A stretch of DNA of 64,000 nucleotides from Macrostomum hystrix (taxonomy: Eukaryota; Platyhelminthes; Macrostomidae), in the NCBI GenBank assembly GCA_950097015.1, contig CATNEN010000039.1, positions 17,590,501 to 17,654,500 of the forward strand. Direction: 5' to 3'. The translations under genes were made by a program, and so were the position numbers. The notes beneath the pieces are model-generated. The model ran no database searches, was not told the origin of the DNA, and worked only from the letters and a program-made list of their open reading frames with translations. How positions within the stretch are numbered: position 1 is the stretch's first letter; each line of letters begins with the position of its first letter. Shown here one piece after another: positions 33,301-47,400 of this stretch.

Positions 33301-34508
33301 GGCGGAGTGACTCTGGGCGGAGAGACTTTGGGCGGAGTGACTTTGGGCGGAGTGACTTTGGGCGGCATGACTTTGGGCGGAGTGACTTGGCGGAGTGGCT
33401 TTGGGCGGAGTGGCTTTGGGCGGAGTGACTTTGGGCGGAGTGGCTTTGGTCGGATTCACATTTGGCGGAGTGGCTTTGGGCGGAGTGGCTTTGGGCGGAG
33501 TGACTTTGTGCGGAGAGACTTTGGGCGGAGTGGCTTTGGGCGGATTCACATTGGGCGGAGTGACTTTGGGCGGAGAGACTTTGTGCGGAGAGACTTTGGG
33601 CGGAGTGGCTTTGGGCGGATTCACATTGGGCGGAGTGACTTTGGGCGGAGAGACTTTGGGCGGAGTGGCTTTGGGCGTATTCACATTGGGCAGAGTGACT
33701 TTGGGCGGAGTGACTTTGGGCGGAGAGACTTTGGGCGGAGTGGCTTTGGTCGGATTCACATTTGGCGGTGTGGCTTTGGGCGGAGTGCCTTTGGGCGGAG
33801 TGACTTTGGGCGGAGTGGCTTTGGGTGGAGTGGCTTTGGGCGGAGTGACTTTGGGCGGATTCACATTGGGCGGATTCACACTGGGCGAAGTGTCTTTGTT
33901 TGGATTCACACTGGGCGGATTGACTTTCGGCGGAGGGACTTTGGGCGGAGTGACTTTGGGCGGTCTAAATTTGGGCGGAGTGACTTTGGGCAGAGTGGCT
34001 TTGGGTGGAGTGGCTTTGGGCGGAGTGACTTTGGGCGGATTCACATTGGGCGGATTCACACTGGGCGAAGTGTCTTTGTTTGGATTCACACTGGGCGGAT
34101 TGACTTTCGGCGGAGGGACTTTGGGCGGAGTGGCTTGGCCGGAGTGACTTTGGACGGAGTGAATTTGGGCGGAGTGACTTTGGGCAGAGTGGCTTTGGGT
34201 GGAGTGGCTTTGGGCGGATTCACATTGGGCGGATTCATACTGGGCGGAGTGTCTCTGTTTGGATTCGCACTGGGCGGATTGACTTTGGGCGGAGTGACTT
34301 TGGGCGGAGTGACTTGGCGGAGTGGCTTTGGGCGGATTCACATTGGGCGGAGGGACTTTGGGCGGAGAGACTTTGGGCGGAGTGACTTTGGGCGGAGTGA
34401 CTTTGGGCGGAGTGACTTTGGGCGGAGTGACTTGGCGGAGTGGCTTTGGGCGGATTCACATTGGGCGGAGGGACTTTGGGCGGAGAGACTTTGGGCGGAG
34501 TGACTTTG
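27398..34508. repeat. Higher-order blocks at 2,002 and 5,509 bp offsets
   Basis: A 153-residue translated segment starts at 27398, 29400, 32907 and 34909 (minus sense, identical). Successive offsets are 2,002, 3,507 and 2,002 bp. The frame at 27588-28994 reappears at 33097-34503, shifted 5,509 bp (2,002 + 3,507), with only one or two differences. So a two-part block was itself copied. Confidence 0.85.
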
Positions 34509-37500
34509 GGCGGAGTGAATTTGGGCGGAGTGACTTTGGGCGGAGTGACTTTGGGCGGAGTGACTTTGGGCGGAGAGACTTTGGGCGGAGTGACTTTGGG
34601 CGGAGTGACTTTGGGCGGAGTGACTTTGGGCGGAGTGACTTGGCGGAGTGGCTTTGGGCGGATTCACATTGGGCGGAGGGACTTTGGGCGGAGAGACTTT
34701 GGGCGGAGTGACTTTGGGCGGAGTGAATTTGGGCGGAGTGACTTTGGGCGGAGTAACTTTGGGCGGAGTGGCTTTGGGCGGAGTGGCTTTGGGCGGAGTG
34801 ACTTTGGGCGGAGTGGCTTTGGGCGGAGTGGCTTTGGGCGGATTCACATTGGGCGGAGGGACTTTGGGCGGAGAGACTTTGTGCGGAGAGACTTTGGGCG
34901 GAGTGGCTTTAGGCGGATTCACATTGGGCGGAGGGACTTTGGGCGGAGAGACTTTGGGCGGATTCACATTGGGCGGAGTGACTTTTGGCGCTGTGACTTT
35001 GGGCGGAGTGACTTTTGGCGGATTGTCTTTTTGCGGAGTAGTGTCCTTCGGTGGAGTGTCTTTGGGCGGAGTGTCTTTGGGCGGAGTGACTTGGCGGAGT
35101 GGCTTTGGGCGGATTCACATTGGGCGGAGGGACTTTGGGCGGAGTGACTTTGGGCGGAGTGACTTTGGGCGGAGTGAATTTGGGCGGAGTGACTTTGGGC
35201 GGAGTAACTTTGGGCGGAGTGACTTTGGGCGGAGTGGCTTTGGGCGGAATGGCTTTGGGCGGAGTGACTTTGGGCGGAGTGACTTTGGGCGGAGAGACTT
35301 TGGGCGGAGTGACTCTGGGCGGAGAGACTTTGGGCGGAGTGACTTTGGGCGGAGTGACTTTGGGCGGCATGACTTTGGGCGGAGTGACTTGGCGGAGTGG
35401 CTTTGGGCGGAGTGGCTTTGGGCGGAGTGACTTTGGGCGGAGTGGCTTTGGTCGGATTCACATTTGGCGGAGTGGCTTTGGGCGGAGTGGCTTTGGGCGG
35501 AGTGACTTTGTGCGGAGAGACTTTGGGCGGAGTGGCTTTGGGCGGATTCACATTGGGCGGAGTGACTTTGGGCGGAGAGACTTTGTGCGGAGAGACTTTG
35601 GGCGGAGTGGCTTTGGGCGGATTCACATTGGGCGGAGTGACTTTGGGCGGAGAGACTTTGGGCGGAGTGGCTTTGGGCGTATTCACATTGGGCAGAGTGA
35701 CTTTGGGCGGAGTGACTTTGGGCGGAGAGACTTTGGGCGGAGTGGCTTTGGGCGGATTCACATTGGGCGGTGTGACTTTGGGCGGAGTGACTTTTGGCGC
35801 TGTGACTTTGGGCGGAGTGACTTTTGGCGGATTGTCTTTATGCGGAGTAGTGTCCTTCGGTGGAGTGTCTTTGGGCGGTGTGAATTTGGGCGGAGTGACT
35901 TTGGGCAGAGTGGCTTTCGGTGGAGTGGCTTTGGGCGGAGTGACTTTGGGCGGATTCACATTGGGCGGATTCACACTGGGCGAAGTGTCTTTGTTTGGAT
36001 TCACACTGGGCGGATTGACTTTGGGCGGAGTGACTTTAGGCGGAGTGACTTGGCGGAGTGGCTTTGGGCGGATTCACATTGGGCGGAGGGACTTTGGGCG
36101 GAGAGACTTTGGGCGGAGTGACTTTGGGCGGAGTGAATTTGGGCGGAGTGGCTTTGGGCGGAGTGACTTTGGGCGGAGGTGCTCTGGGCGGAGTGACTTT
36201 GGGCGGAGTGACTTTGGGCGGAGTGAATTTGGGCGGAGTGACTTTGGGCGGAGTAACTTTGGGCGGAGTGGCTTTGGGCGGAGTGGCTTTGGGCGGAGTG
36301 ACTTTGGGCGGAGTGGCTTTGGGCGGAGTGGCTTTGGGCGGATTCACATTGGGCGGAGGGACTTTGGGCGGAGAGACTTTGTGCGGAGAGACTTTGGGCG
36401 GAGTGGCTTTAGGCGGATTCACATTGGGCGGAGGGACTTTGGGCGGAGAGACTTTGGGCGGATTCACATTGGGCGGAGTGACTTTTGGCGCTGTGACTTT
36501 GGGCGGAGTGACTTTTGGCGGATTGTCTTTTTGCGGAGTAGTGTCCTTCGGTGGAGTGTCTTTGGGCGGAGTGTCTTTGGGCGGAGTGACTTGGCGGAGT
36601 GGCTTTGGGCGGATTCACATTGGGCGGAGGGACTTTGGGCGGAGTAACTTTGGGCGGAGTGACTTTGGGCGGAGTGAATTTGGGCGGAGTGACTTTGGGC
36701 GGAGTAACTTTGGGCGGAGTGACTTTGGGCGGAGTGGCTTTGGGCGGAATGGCTTTGGGCGGAGTGACTTTGGGCGGAGTGACTTTGGGCGGAGAGACTT
36801 TGGGCGGAGTGACTCTGGGCGGAGAGACTTTGGGCGGAGTGACTTTGGGCGGAGTGACTTTGGGCGGCATGACTTTGGGCGGAGTGACTTGGCGGAGTGG
36901 CTTTGGGCGGAGTGGCTTTGGGCGGAGTGACTTTGGGCGGAGTGGCTTTGGTCGGATTCACATTTGGCGGAGTGGCTTTGGGCGGAGTGGCTTTGGGCGG
37001 AGTGACTTTGTGCGGAGAGACTTTGGGCGGAGTGGCTTTGGGCGGATTCACATTGGGCGGAGTGACTTTGGGCGGAGAGACTTTGTGCGGAGAGACTTTG
37101 GGCGGAGTGGCTTTGGGCGGATTCACATTGGGCGGAGTGACTTTGGGCGGAGAGACTTTGGGCGGAGTGGCTTTGGGCGTATTCACATTGGGCAGAGTGA
37201 CTTTGGGCGGAGTGACTTTGGGCGGAGAGACTTTGGGCGGAGTGGCTTTGGGCGGATTCACATTGGGCGGTGTGACTTTGGGCGGAGTGACTTTTGGCGC
37301 TGTGACTTTGGGCGGAGTGACTTTTGGCGGATTGTCTTTATGCGGAGTAGTGTCCTTCGGTGGAGTGTCTTTGGGCGGTGTGAATTTGGGCGGAGTGACT
37401 TTGGGCAGAGTGGCTTTCGGTGGAGTGGCTTTGGGCGGAGTGACTTTGGGCGGATTCACATTGGGCGGATTCACACTGGGCGAAGTGTCTTTGTTTGGAT

Positions 37501-40500
37501 TCACACTGGGCGGATTGACTTTGGGCGGAGTGACTTTAGGCGGAGTGACTTGGCGGAGTGGCTTTGGGCGGAGTGACTTTGGGCGGAGAGACTTTGGGCG
37601 GAGTGGCTTTGGTCGGATTCACATTTGGCGGTGTGGCTTTGGGCGGAGTGCCTTTGGGCGGAGTGACTTTGGGCGGAGTGGCTTTGGGTGGAGTGGCTTT
37701 GGGCGGAGTGACTTTGGGCGGATTCACATTGGGCGGATTCACACTGGGCGAAGTGTCTTTGTTTGGATTCACACTGGGCGGATTGACTTTCGGCGGAGGG
37801 ACTTTGGGCGGAGTGACTTTGGGCGGTCTAAATTTGGGCGGAGTGACTTTGGGCAGAGTGGCTTTGGGTGGAGTGGCTTTGGGCGGAGTGACTTTGGGCG
37901 GATTCACATTGGGCGGATTCACACTGGGCGAAGTGTCTTTGTTTGGATTTACACTGGGCGGATTGACTTTCGGCGGAGGGACTTTGGGCGGAGTGGCTTG
38001 GCCGGAGTGACTTTGGACGGAGTGAATTTGGGCGGAGTGACTTTGGGCAGAGTGGCTTTGGGTGGAGTGGCTTTGGGCGGATTCACATTGGGCGGATTCA
38101 TACTGGGCGGAGTGTCTCTGTTTGGATTCGCACTGGGCGGATTGACTTTGGGCGGAGTGACTTTGGGCGGAGTGACTTGGCGGAGTGGCTTTGGGCGGAT
38201 TCACATTGGGCGGAGGGACTTTGGGCGGAGAGACTTTGGGCGGAGTGACTTTGGGCGGAGTGACTTTGGGCGGAGTGACTTTGGGCGGAGTGACTTGGCG
38301 GAGTGGCTTTGGGCGGATTCACATTGGGCGGAGGGACTTTGGGCGGAGAGACTTTGGGCGGAGTGACTTTGGGCGGAGTGAATTTGGGCGGAGTGACTTT
38401 GGGCGGAGTGACTTTGGGCGGAGTGACTTTGGGCGGAGAGACTTTGGGCGGAGTGACTTTGGGCGGAGTGACTTTGGGCGGAGTGACTTTGGGCGGAGTG
38501 ACTTGGCGGAGTGGCTTTGGGCGGATTCACATTGGGCGGAGGGACTTTGGGCGGAGAGACTTTGGGCGGAGTGACTTTGGGCGGAGTGAATTTGGGCGGA
38601 GTGACTTTGGGCGGAGTAACTTTGGGCGGAGTGGCTTTGGGCGGAGTGGCTTTGGGCGGAGTGACTTTGGGCGGAGTGGCTTTGGGCGGAGTGGCTTTGG
38701 GCGGATTCACATTGGGCGGAGGGACTTTGGGCGGAGAGACTTTGTGCGGAGAGACTTTGGGCGGAGTGGCTTTAGGCGGATTCACATTGGGCGGAGGGAC
38801 TTTGGGCGGAGAGACTTTGGGCGGATTCACATTGGGCGGAGTGACTTTTGGCGCTGTGACTTTGGGCGGAGTGACTTTTGGCGGATTGTCTTTTTGCGGA
38901 GTAGTGTCCTTCGGTGGAGTGTCTTTGGGCGGAGTGTCTTTGGGCGGAGTGACTTGGCGGAGTGGCTTTGGGCGGATTCACATTGGGCGGAGGGACTTTG
39001 GGCGGAGTGACTTTGGGCGGAGTGACTTTGGGCGGAGTGAATTTGGGCGGAGTGACTTTGGGCGGAGTAACTTTGGGCGGAGTGACTTTGGGCGGAGTGG
39101 CTTTGGGCGGAATGGCTTTGGGCGGAGTGACTTTGGGCGGAGTGACTTTGGGCGGAGAGACTTTGGGCGGAGTGACTCTGGGCGGAGAGACTTTGGGCGG
39201 AGTGACTTTGGGCGGAGTGACTTTGGGCGGCATGACTTTGGGCGGAGTGACTTGGCGGAGTGGCTTTGGGCGGAGTGGCTTTGGGCGGAGTGACTTTGGG
39301 CGGAGTGGCTTTGGTCGGATTCACATTTGGCGGAGTGGCTTTGGGCGGAGTGGCTTTGGGCGGAGTGACTTTGTGCGGAGAGACTTTGGGCGGAGTGGCT
39401 TTGGGCGGATTCACATTGGGCGGAGTGACTTTGGGCGGAGAGACTTTGTGCGGAGAGACTTTGGGCGGAGTGGCTTTGGGCGGATTCACATTGGGCGGAG
39501 TGACTTTGGGCGGAGAGACTTTGGGCGGAGTGGCTTTGGGCGTATTCACATTGGGCAGAGTGACTTTGGGCGGAGTGACTTTGGGCGGAGAGACTTTGGG
39601 CGGAGTGGCTTTGGGCGGATTCACATTGGGCGGTGTGACTTTGGGCGGAGTGACTTTTGGCGCTGTGACTTTGGGCGGAGTGACTTTTGGCGGATTGTCT
39701 TTATGCGGAGTAGTGTCCTTCGGTGGAGTGTCTTTGGGCGGTGTGAATTTGGGCGGAGTGACTTTGGGCAGAGTGGCTTTCGGTGGAGTGGCTTTGGGCG
39801 GAGTGACTTTGGGCGGATTCACATTGGGCGGATTCACACTGGGCGAAGTGTCTTTGTTTGGATTCACACTGGGCGGATTGACTTTGGGCGGAGTGACTTT
39901 AGGCGGAGTGACTTGGCGGAGTGGCTTTGGGCGGATTCACATTGGGCGGAGGGACTTTGGGCGGAGAGACTTTGGGCGGAGTGACTTTGGGCGGAGTGAA
40001 TTTGGGCGGAGTGGCTTTGGGCGGAGTGACTTTGGGCGGAGGTGCTCTGGGCGGAGTGACTTTGGGCGGAGTGACTTTGGGCGGAGTGAATTTGGGCGGA
40101 GTGACTTTGGGCGGAGTAACTTTGGGCGGAGTGGCTTTGGGCGGAGTGGCTTTGGGCGGAGTGACTTTGGGCGGAGTGGCTTTGGGCGGAGTGGCTTTGG
40201 GCGGATTCACATTGGGCGGAGGGACTTTGGGCGGAGAGACTTTGTGCGGAGAGACTTTGGGCGGAGTGGCTTTAGGCGGATTCACATTGGGCGGAGGGAC
40301 TTTGGGCGGAGAGACTTTGGGCGGATTCACATTGGGCGGAGTGACTTTTGGCGCTGTGACTTTGGGCGGAGTGACTTTTGGCGGATTGTCTTTTTGCGGA
40401 GTAGTGTCCTTCGGTGGAGTGTCTTTGGGCGGAGTGTCTTTGGGCGGAGTGACTTGGCGGAGTGGCTTTGGGCGGATTCACATTGGGCGGAGGGACTTTG

Positions 40501-41423
40501 GGCGGAGTGACTTTGGGCGGAGTGACTTTGGGCGGAGTGAATTTGGGCGGAGTGACTTTGGGCGGAGTAACTTTGGGCGGAGTGACTTTGGGCGGAGTGG
40601 CTTTGGGCGGAATGGCTTTGGGCGGAGTGACTTTGGGCGGAGTGACTTTGGGCGGAGAGACTTTGGGCGGAGTGACTCTGGGCGGAGAGACTTTGGGCGG
40701 AGTGACTTTGGGCGGAGTGACTTTGGGCGGCATGACTTTGGGCGGAGTGACTTGGCGGAGTGGCTTTGGGCGGAGTGGCTTTGGGCGGAGTGACTTTGGG
40801 CGGAGTGGCTTTGGTCGGATTCACATTTGGCGGAGTGGCTTTGGGCGGAGTGGCTTTGGGCGGAGTGACTTTGTGCGGAGAGACTTTGGGCGGAGTGGCT
40901 TTGGGCGGATTCACATTGGGCGGAGTGACTTTGGGCGGAGAGACTTTGTGCGGAGAGACTTTGGGCGGAGTGGCTTTGGGCGGATTCACATTGGGCGGAG
41001 TGACTTTGGGCGGAGAGACTTTGGGCGGAGTGGCTTTGGGCGTATTCACATTGGGCAGAGTGACTTTGGGCGGAGTGACTTTGGGCGGAGAGACTTTGGG
41101 CGGAGTGGCTTTGGGCGGATTCACATTGGGCGGTGTGACTTTGGGCGGAGTGACTTTTGGCGCTGTGACTTTGGGCGGAGTGACTTTTGGCGGATTGTCT
41201 TTATGCGGAGTAGTGTCCTTCGGTGGAGTGTCTTTGGGCGGTGTGAATTTGGGCGGAGTGACTTTGGGCAGAGTGGCTTTCGGTGGAGTGGCTTTGGGCG
41301 GAGTGACTTTGGGCGGATTCACATTGGGCGGATTCACACTGGGCGAAGTGTCTTTGTTTGGATTCACACTGGGCGGATTGACTTTGGGCGGAGTGACTTT
41401 AGGCGGAGTGACTTGGCGGAGTG
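34322..41423. repeat. 3,863-bp higher-order repeat carrying an internal 1,500-bp duplication
   Basis: About 3.2 kb from 34322 recurs at 38185, offset 3,863 bp, with only single-residue differences in long translations. Within each copy a 1,500-bp piece is doubled: the frames at 35099 and 36599 match, as do those at 38962 and 40462. The 1,500-bp doubling therefore came first and was then carried along in the larger duplication. Confidence 0.88.
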
Positions 41424-44400
41424 GCTTTGGGCGGATTCACATTGGGCGGAGGGACTTTGGGCGGAGAGACTTTGGGCGGAGTGACTTTGGGCGGAGTGAA
41501 TTTGGGCGGAGTGGCTTTGGGCGGAGTGACTTTGGGCGGAGGTGCTCTGGGCGGAGTGACTTTGGGCGGAGTGAATTTGGGCGGAGTGACTTTGGGCTGA
41601 GTGACTTTGGGCAGAGTGGCTTTGGGCGGATTCACATTGGGCGGATTCATAATGGGCGGAGTGTCTCTGTTTGGATTCGCACTGGGCGGAGTGACTTTGG
41701 GCGGAGTGACTTTGGGCGGAGTGACTTTGGGCCGAGTGGCTTTGGGCGGATTCACATTGGGCGGAGGGACTTTGGGCGGAGAGACTTTGTGCGGAGAGAC
41801 TTTTGGCGGAGTGGCTTTGGGCGGATTCACATTGGGCGGAGTGACTTTTGGCGCTGTGACTTTGGGCGGAGTGACTTTTGGCGGATTGTCTTTTTGCGGA
41901 GTAGTGTCCTTCGGTGGAGTGTCTTTGGGCGGAGTGTCTTTGGGCAGAGTGACTTTGGGCGGAATGTCTTTGGGCGGAGTGTCTTTGGGCGGAGTGTCTT
42001 TGGGCGGAGTGTCTCTGGGCGGAGTGTCTTTGGGCATAGTGACTTTGGGCGGAGTGTCTTTGGGCGGATTGTCTTTGGGCGCAGTGTCTTTGGGCGGAGT
42101 GTCTTTGGGCGAAGTGTCTTTGGGCGGAGTGTCTTTGGGAGGAGTATCTTTGGTCGGAGAGACTTTGGGCGGAGAGACTTTGGGCGGAGTGACTTTGGGC
42201 GGAGTGACTTTGGGCGGAGTGACTTGGCGGAGTGGCTTTGGGCGGAGTGGCTTTGGTCGGATTCACATTTGGCGGAGTGGCTTTGGGCGGAGTGGCTTTG
42301 GGCGGAGTGACTTTGGGCGGAGTTGCTCTGGGCGGAGTGACTTTGGGCGGAGTGAATTTGGGCGGAGTGACTTTAGGCAGAGTGACTTTGGGCAGAGTGG
42401 CTTTGGGCGGATTCACATTGGGCGGATTCATACTGGGCGGAGTGTCCCTGTTTGGATTCGCACTGGGCGGAGTGACTTTGGGCGGAGTGACTTTGGGCGG
42501 AGTGACTTTGGGCGGAGTGACTTTGGGCGGAGTGGCTTTGGGCGTATTTACATTGGGCGGAGTGACTTTGGGCGGAGTGACTTTGGGCGGAGAGACTTTG
42601 GGCGGAGTGGCTTTGGGCGTATTCACATTGGGCGGAGTGACTTTGGGCGGAGTGACTTTGGGCGCTGTGACTTTGGGCGGAGTGACTTTTGGCGGATTGT
42701 CTTTATGCGGAGTAGTGTCCTTCGGTGGAGTGTCTTTGGGCGGTGTGAATTTGGGCGGAGTGACTTTGGGCAGAGTGGCTTTCGGTGGAGTGGCTTTGGG
42801 CGGAGTGACTTTGGGCGGATTCACATTGGGCGGATTCACACTGGGCGAAGTGTCTTTGTTTGGATTCACACTGGGCGGATTGACTTTGGGCGGAGTGACT
42901 TTGGGCGGAGTGACTTGGCGGAGTGGCTTTGGGCGGATTCACATTGGGCGGAGGGACTTTGGGCGGAGAGACTTTGGGCGGAGTGACTTTGGGCGGAGTG
43001 AATTTGGGCGGAGTGACTTTGGGCGGAGTAACTTTGGGCGGAGTGACTTTGGGCGGAGTGGCTTTGGGCGGAATGGCTTTGGGCGGAGTGACTTTGGGCG
43101 GAGTGACTTTGGGCGGAGAGACTTTGGGCGGAGTGACTTTGGGCGGGGAGACTTTGGGCGGAGTGACTTTGGGCGGAGTGACTTTGGGCGGAGTGACTTT
43201 GGGCGGAGTGACTTGGCGGAGTGGCTTTGGGCGGAGTGGCTTTGGGCGGAGTGACTTTGGGCGGAGTGGCTTTGGTCGGATTCACATTTGGCGGAGTGGC
43301 TTTGGGCGGAGTGGCTTTGGGCGGAGTGACTTTGGGCGGAGTTGCTCTGGGCGGAGTGACTTTGGGCGGAGTGAATTTGGGCGGAGTGACTTTGGGCAGA
43401 GTGACTTTGGGCAGAGTGGCTTTGGGCGGATTCACATTGGGCGGATTCATACTGGGCGGAGTGTCTCTGTTTGGATTTGCACTGGGCGGAGTGACTTTGG
43501 GCGGAGTGACTTTGGGCGGAGTGACTTTGGGCGGAGTGGCTTTGGGCGGATTTACATTGGGCGGAGTGACTTTGGGCGGAGTGACTTTCGGCGGAGAGAC
43601 TTTGGGCGGAGTGGCTTTGGGCGTATTCACATTGGGCGGAGTGACTTTGGGCGGAGTGACTTTGGGCGGAGAGACTTTGGGCGGAGTGGCTTTGGGCGGA
43701 TTCACATTGGGCGGAGTGACTTTGGGCGGAGTGACTTTTGGCGCTGTGACTTTGGGCGGAGTGACTTTGGGCGGAGTGACTTTGGGCGGAGTGACTTTGG
43801 GCGGAGTGGCTTTGGGCGGATTTACATTGGGCGGAGTGACTTTGGGCGGAGTGGCTTTGGGCGGAATGGCTTTGGGCGGAGTGACTTTGGGCGGAGTGAC
43901 TTTGGGCGGAGAGACTTTGGGCGGAGTGACTCTGGGCGGAGAGACTTTGGGCGGAGTGACTTTGGGCGGAGTGACTTTGGGCGGCATGACTTTGGGCGGA
44001 GTGACTTGGCGGAGTGGCTTTGGGCGGAGTGGCTTTGGGCGGAGTGACTTTGGGCGGAGTGGCTTTGGTCGGATTCACATTTGGCGGAGTGGCTTTGGGC
44101 GGAGTGGCTTTGGGCGGAGTGACTTTGTGCGGAGAGACTTTGGGCGGAGTGGCTTTGGGCGGATTCACATTGGGCGGAGTGACTTTGGGCGGAGAGACTT
44201 TGTGCGGAGAGACTTTGGGCGGAGTGGCTTTGGGCGGATTCACATTGGGCGGAGTGACTTTGGGCGGAGAGACTTTGGGCGGAGTGGCTTTGGGCGTATT
44301 CACATTGGGCAGAGTGACTTTGGGCGGAGTGACTTTGGGCGGAGAGACTTTGGGCGGAGTGGCTTTGGGCGGATTCACATTGGGCGGTGTGACTTTGGGC

Positions 44401-47400
44401 GGAGTGACTTTTGGCGCTGTGACTTTGGGCGGAGTGACTTTTGGCGGATTGTCTTTATGCGGAGTAGTGTCCTTCGGTGGAGTGTCTTTGGGCGGTGTGA
44501 ATTTGGGCGGAGTGACTTTGGGCAGAGTGGCTTTCGGTGGAGTGGCTTTGGGCGGAGTGACTTTGGGCGGATTCACATTGGGCGGATTCACACTGGGCGA
44601 AGTGTCTTTGTTTGGATTCACACTGGGCGGATTGACTTTGGGCGGAGTGACTTTAGGCGGAGTGACTTGGCGGAGTGGCTTTGGGCGGATTCACATTGGG
44701 CGGAGGGACTTTGGGCGGAGTGACTTTGGGCGGAGTGAATTTGGGCGGAGTGGCTTTGGGCGGAGTGACTTTGGGCGGAGGTGCTCTGGGCGGAGTGACT
44801 TTGGGCGGAGTGAATTTGGGCGGAGTGACTTTGGGCTGAGTGACTTTGGGCAGAGTGGCTTTGGGCGGATTCACATTGGGCGGATTCATAATGGGCGGAG
44901 TGTCTCTGTTTGGATTCGCACTGGGCGGAGTGACTTTGGGCGGAGTGACTTTGGGCGGAGTGACTTTGGGCCGAGTGGCTTTGGGCGGATTCACATTGGG
45001 CGGAGGGACTTTGGGCGGAGAGACTTTGTGCGGAGAGACTTTGGGCGGAGTGGCTTTGGGCGGATTCACATTGGGCGGAGTGACTTTTGGCGCTGTGACT
45101 TTGGGCGGAGTGACTTTTGGCGGATTGTCTTTTTGCGGAGTAGTGTCCTTCGGTGGAGTGTCTTTGGGCGGAGTGTCTTTGGGCAGAGTGACTTTGGGCG
45201 GAATGTCTTTGGGCGGAGTGTCTTTGGGCGGAGTGTCTTTGGGCGGAGTGTCTCTGGGCGGAGTGTCTTTGGGCATAGTGACTTTGGGCGGAGTGTCTTT
45301 GGGCGGATTGTCTTTGGGCGCAGTGTCTTTGGGCGGAGTGTCTTTGGGCGAAGTGTCTTTGGGCGGAGTGTCTTTGGGAGGAGTATCTTTGGTCGGAGAG
45401 ACTTTGGGCGGAGAGACTTTGGGCGGAGTGACTTTGGGCGGAGTGACTTTGGGCGGAGTGACTTGGCGGAGTGGCTTTGGGCGGAGTGGCTTTGGTCGGA
45501 TTCACATTTGGCGGAGTGGCTTTGGGCGGAGTGGCTTTGGGCGGAGTGACTTTGGGCGGAGTTGCTCTGGGCGGAGTGACTTTGGGCGGAGTGAATTTGG
45601 GCGGAGTGACTTTAGGCAGAGTGACTTTGGGCAGAGTGGCTTTGGGCGGATTCACATTGGGCGGATTCATACTGGGCGGAGTGTCCCTGTTTGGATTCGC
45701 ACTGGGCGGAGTGACTTTGGGCGGAGTGACTTTGGGCGGAGTGACTTTGGGCGGAGTGACTTTGGGCGGAGTGGCTTTGGGCGTATTTACATTGGGCGGA
45801 GTGACTTTGGGCGGAGTGACTTTGGGCGGAGAGACTTTGGGCGGAGTGGCTTTGGGCGTATTCACATTGGGCGGAGTGACTTTGGGCGGAGTGACTTTGG
45901 GCGCTGTGACTTTGGGCGGAGTGACTTTTGGCGGATTGTCTTTATGCGGAGTAGTGTCCTTCGGTGGAGTGTCTTTGGGCGGTGTGAATTTGGGCGGAGT
46001 GACTTTGGGCAGAGTGGCTTTCGGTGGAGTGGCTTTGGGCGGAGTGACTTTGGGCGGATTCACATTGGGCGGATTCACACTGGGCGAAGTGTCTTTGTTT
46101 GGATTCACACTGGGCGGATTGACTTTGGGCGGAGTGACTTTGGGCGGAGTGACTTGGCGGAGTGGCTTTGGGCGGATTCACATTGGGCGGAGGGACTTTG
46201 GGCGGAGAGACTTTGGGCGGAGTGACTTTGGGCGGAGTGAATTTGGGCGGAGTGACTTTGGGCGGAGTAACTTTGGGCGGAGTGACTTTGGGCGGAGTGG
46301 CTTTGGGCGGAATGGCTTTGGGCGGAGTGACTTTGGGCGGAGTGACTTTGGGCGGAGAGACTTTGGGCGGAGTGACTTTGGGCGGGGAGACTTTGGGCGG
46401 AGTGACTTTGGGCGGAGTGACTTTGGGCGGAGTGACTTTGGGCGGAGTGACTTGGCGGAGTGGCTTTGGGCGGAGTGGCTTTGGGCGGAGTGACTTTGGG
46501 CGGAGTGGCTTTGGTCGGATTCACATTTGGCGGAGTGGCTTTGGGCGGAGTGGCTTTGGGCGGAGTGACTTTGGGCGGAGTTGCTCTGGGCGGAGTGACT
46601 TTGGGCGGAGTGAATTTGGGCGGATTCACATTGGGCGGATTCATACTGGGCGGAGTGTCTCTGTTTGGATTCGCACTGGGCGGAGTGACTTTGGGCGGAG
46701 TGACTTTGGGCGGAGTGACTTTGGGCGGAGTGGCTTTGGGCGGATTTACATTGGGCGGAGTGACTTTGGGCGGAGTGACTTTCGGCGGAGAGACTTTGGG
46801 CGGAGTGGCTTTGGGCGTATTCACATTGGGCGGAGTGACTTTGGGCGGAGTGACTTTGGGCGGAGAGACTTTGGGCGGAGTGGCTTTGGGCGGATTCACA
46901 TTGGGCGGAGTGACTTTGGGCGGAGTGACTTTTGGCGCTGTGACTTTGGGCGGAGTGACTTTGGGCGGAGTGACTTTGGGCGGAGTGACTTTGGGCGGAG
47001 TGGCTTTGGGCGGATTTACATTGGGCGGAGTGACTTTGGGCGGAGTGACTTTGGGCGGAGAGACTTTGGGCGGAGTGGCTTTGGGCGTATTCACATTGGG
47101 CGGAGTGACTTTGGGCGGAGTGACTTTGGGCGGAGAGACTTTGGGCGGAGTGGCTTTGGGCGGATTCACATTGGGCGGAGTGACTTTGGGCGGAGTGACT
47201 TTTGGCGCTGTGACTTTGGGCGGAGTGACTTTTTGCGGAGTAGTGTCCTTCGGTGGAGTGTCTTTGGGCGGAGTGTCTTTGGGCAGAGTGACTTTGGGCG
47301 GAGTGTCTTTGGGCGGAGTGTCTTTAGGCGGAGTGTCTTTGGGCGGAGTGTCTTTGGGCATAGTGACTTTGGGCGGAGTGTCTTTGGGCGGATTGTCTTT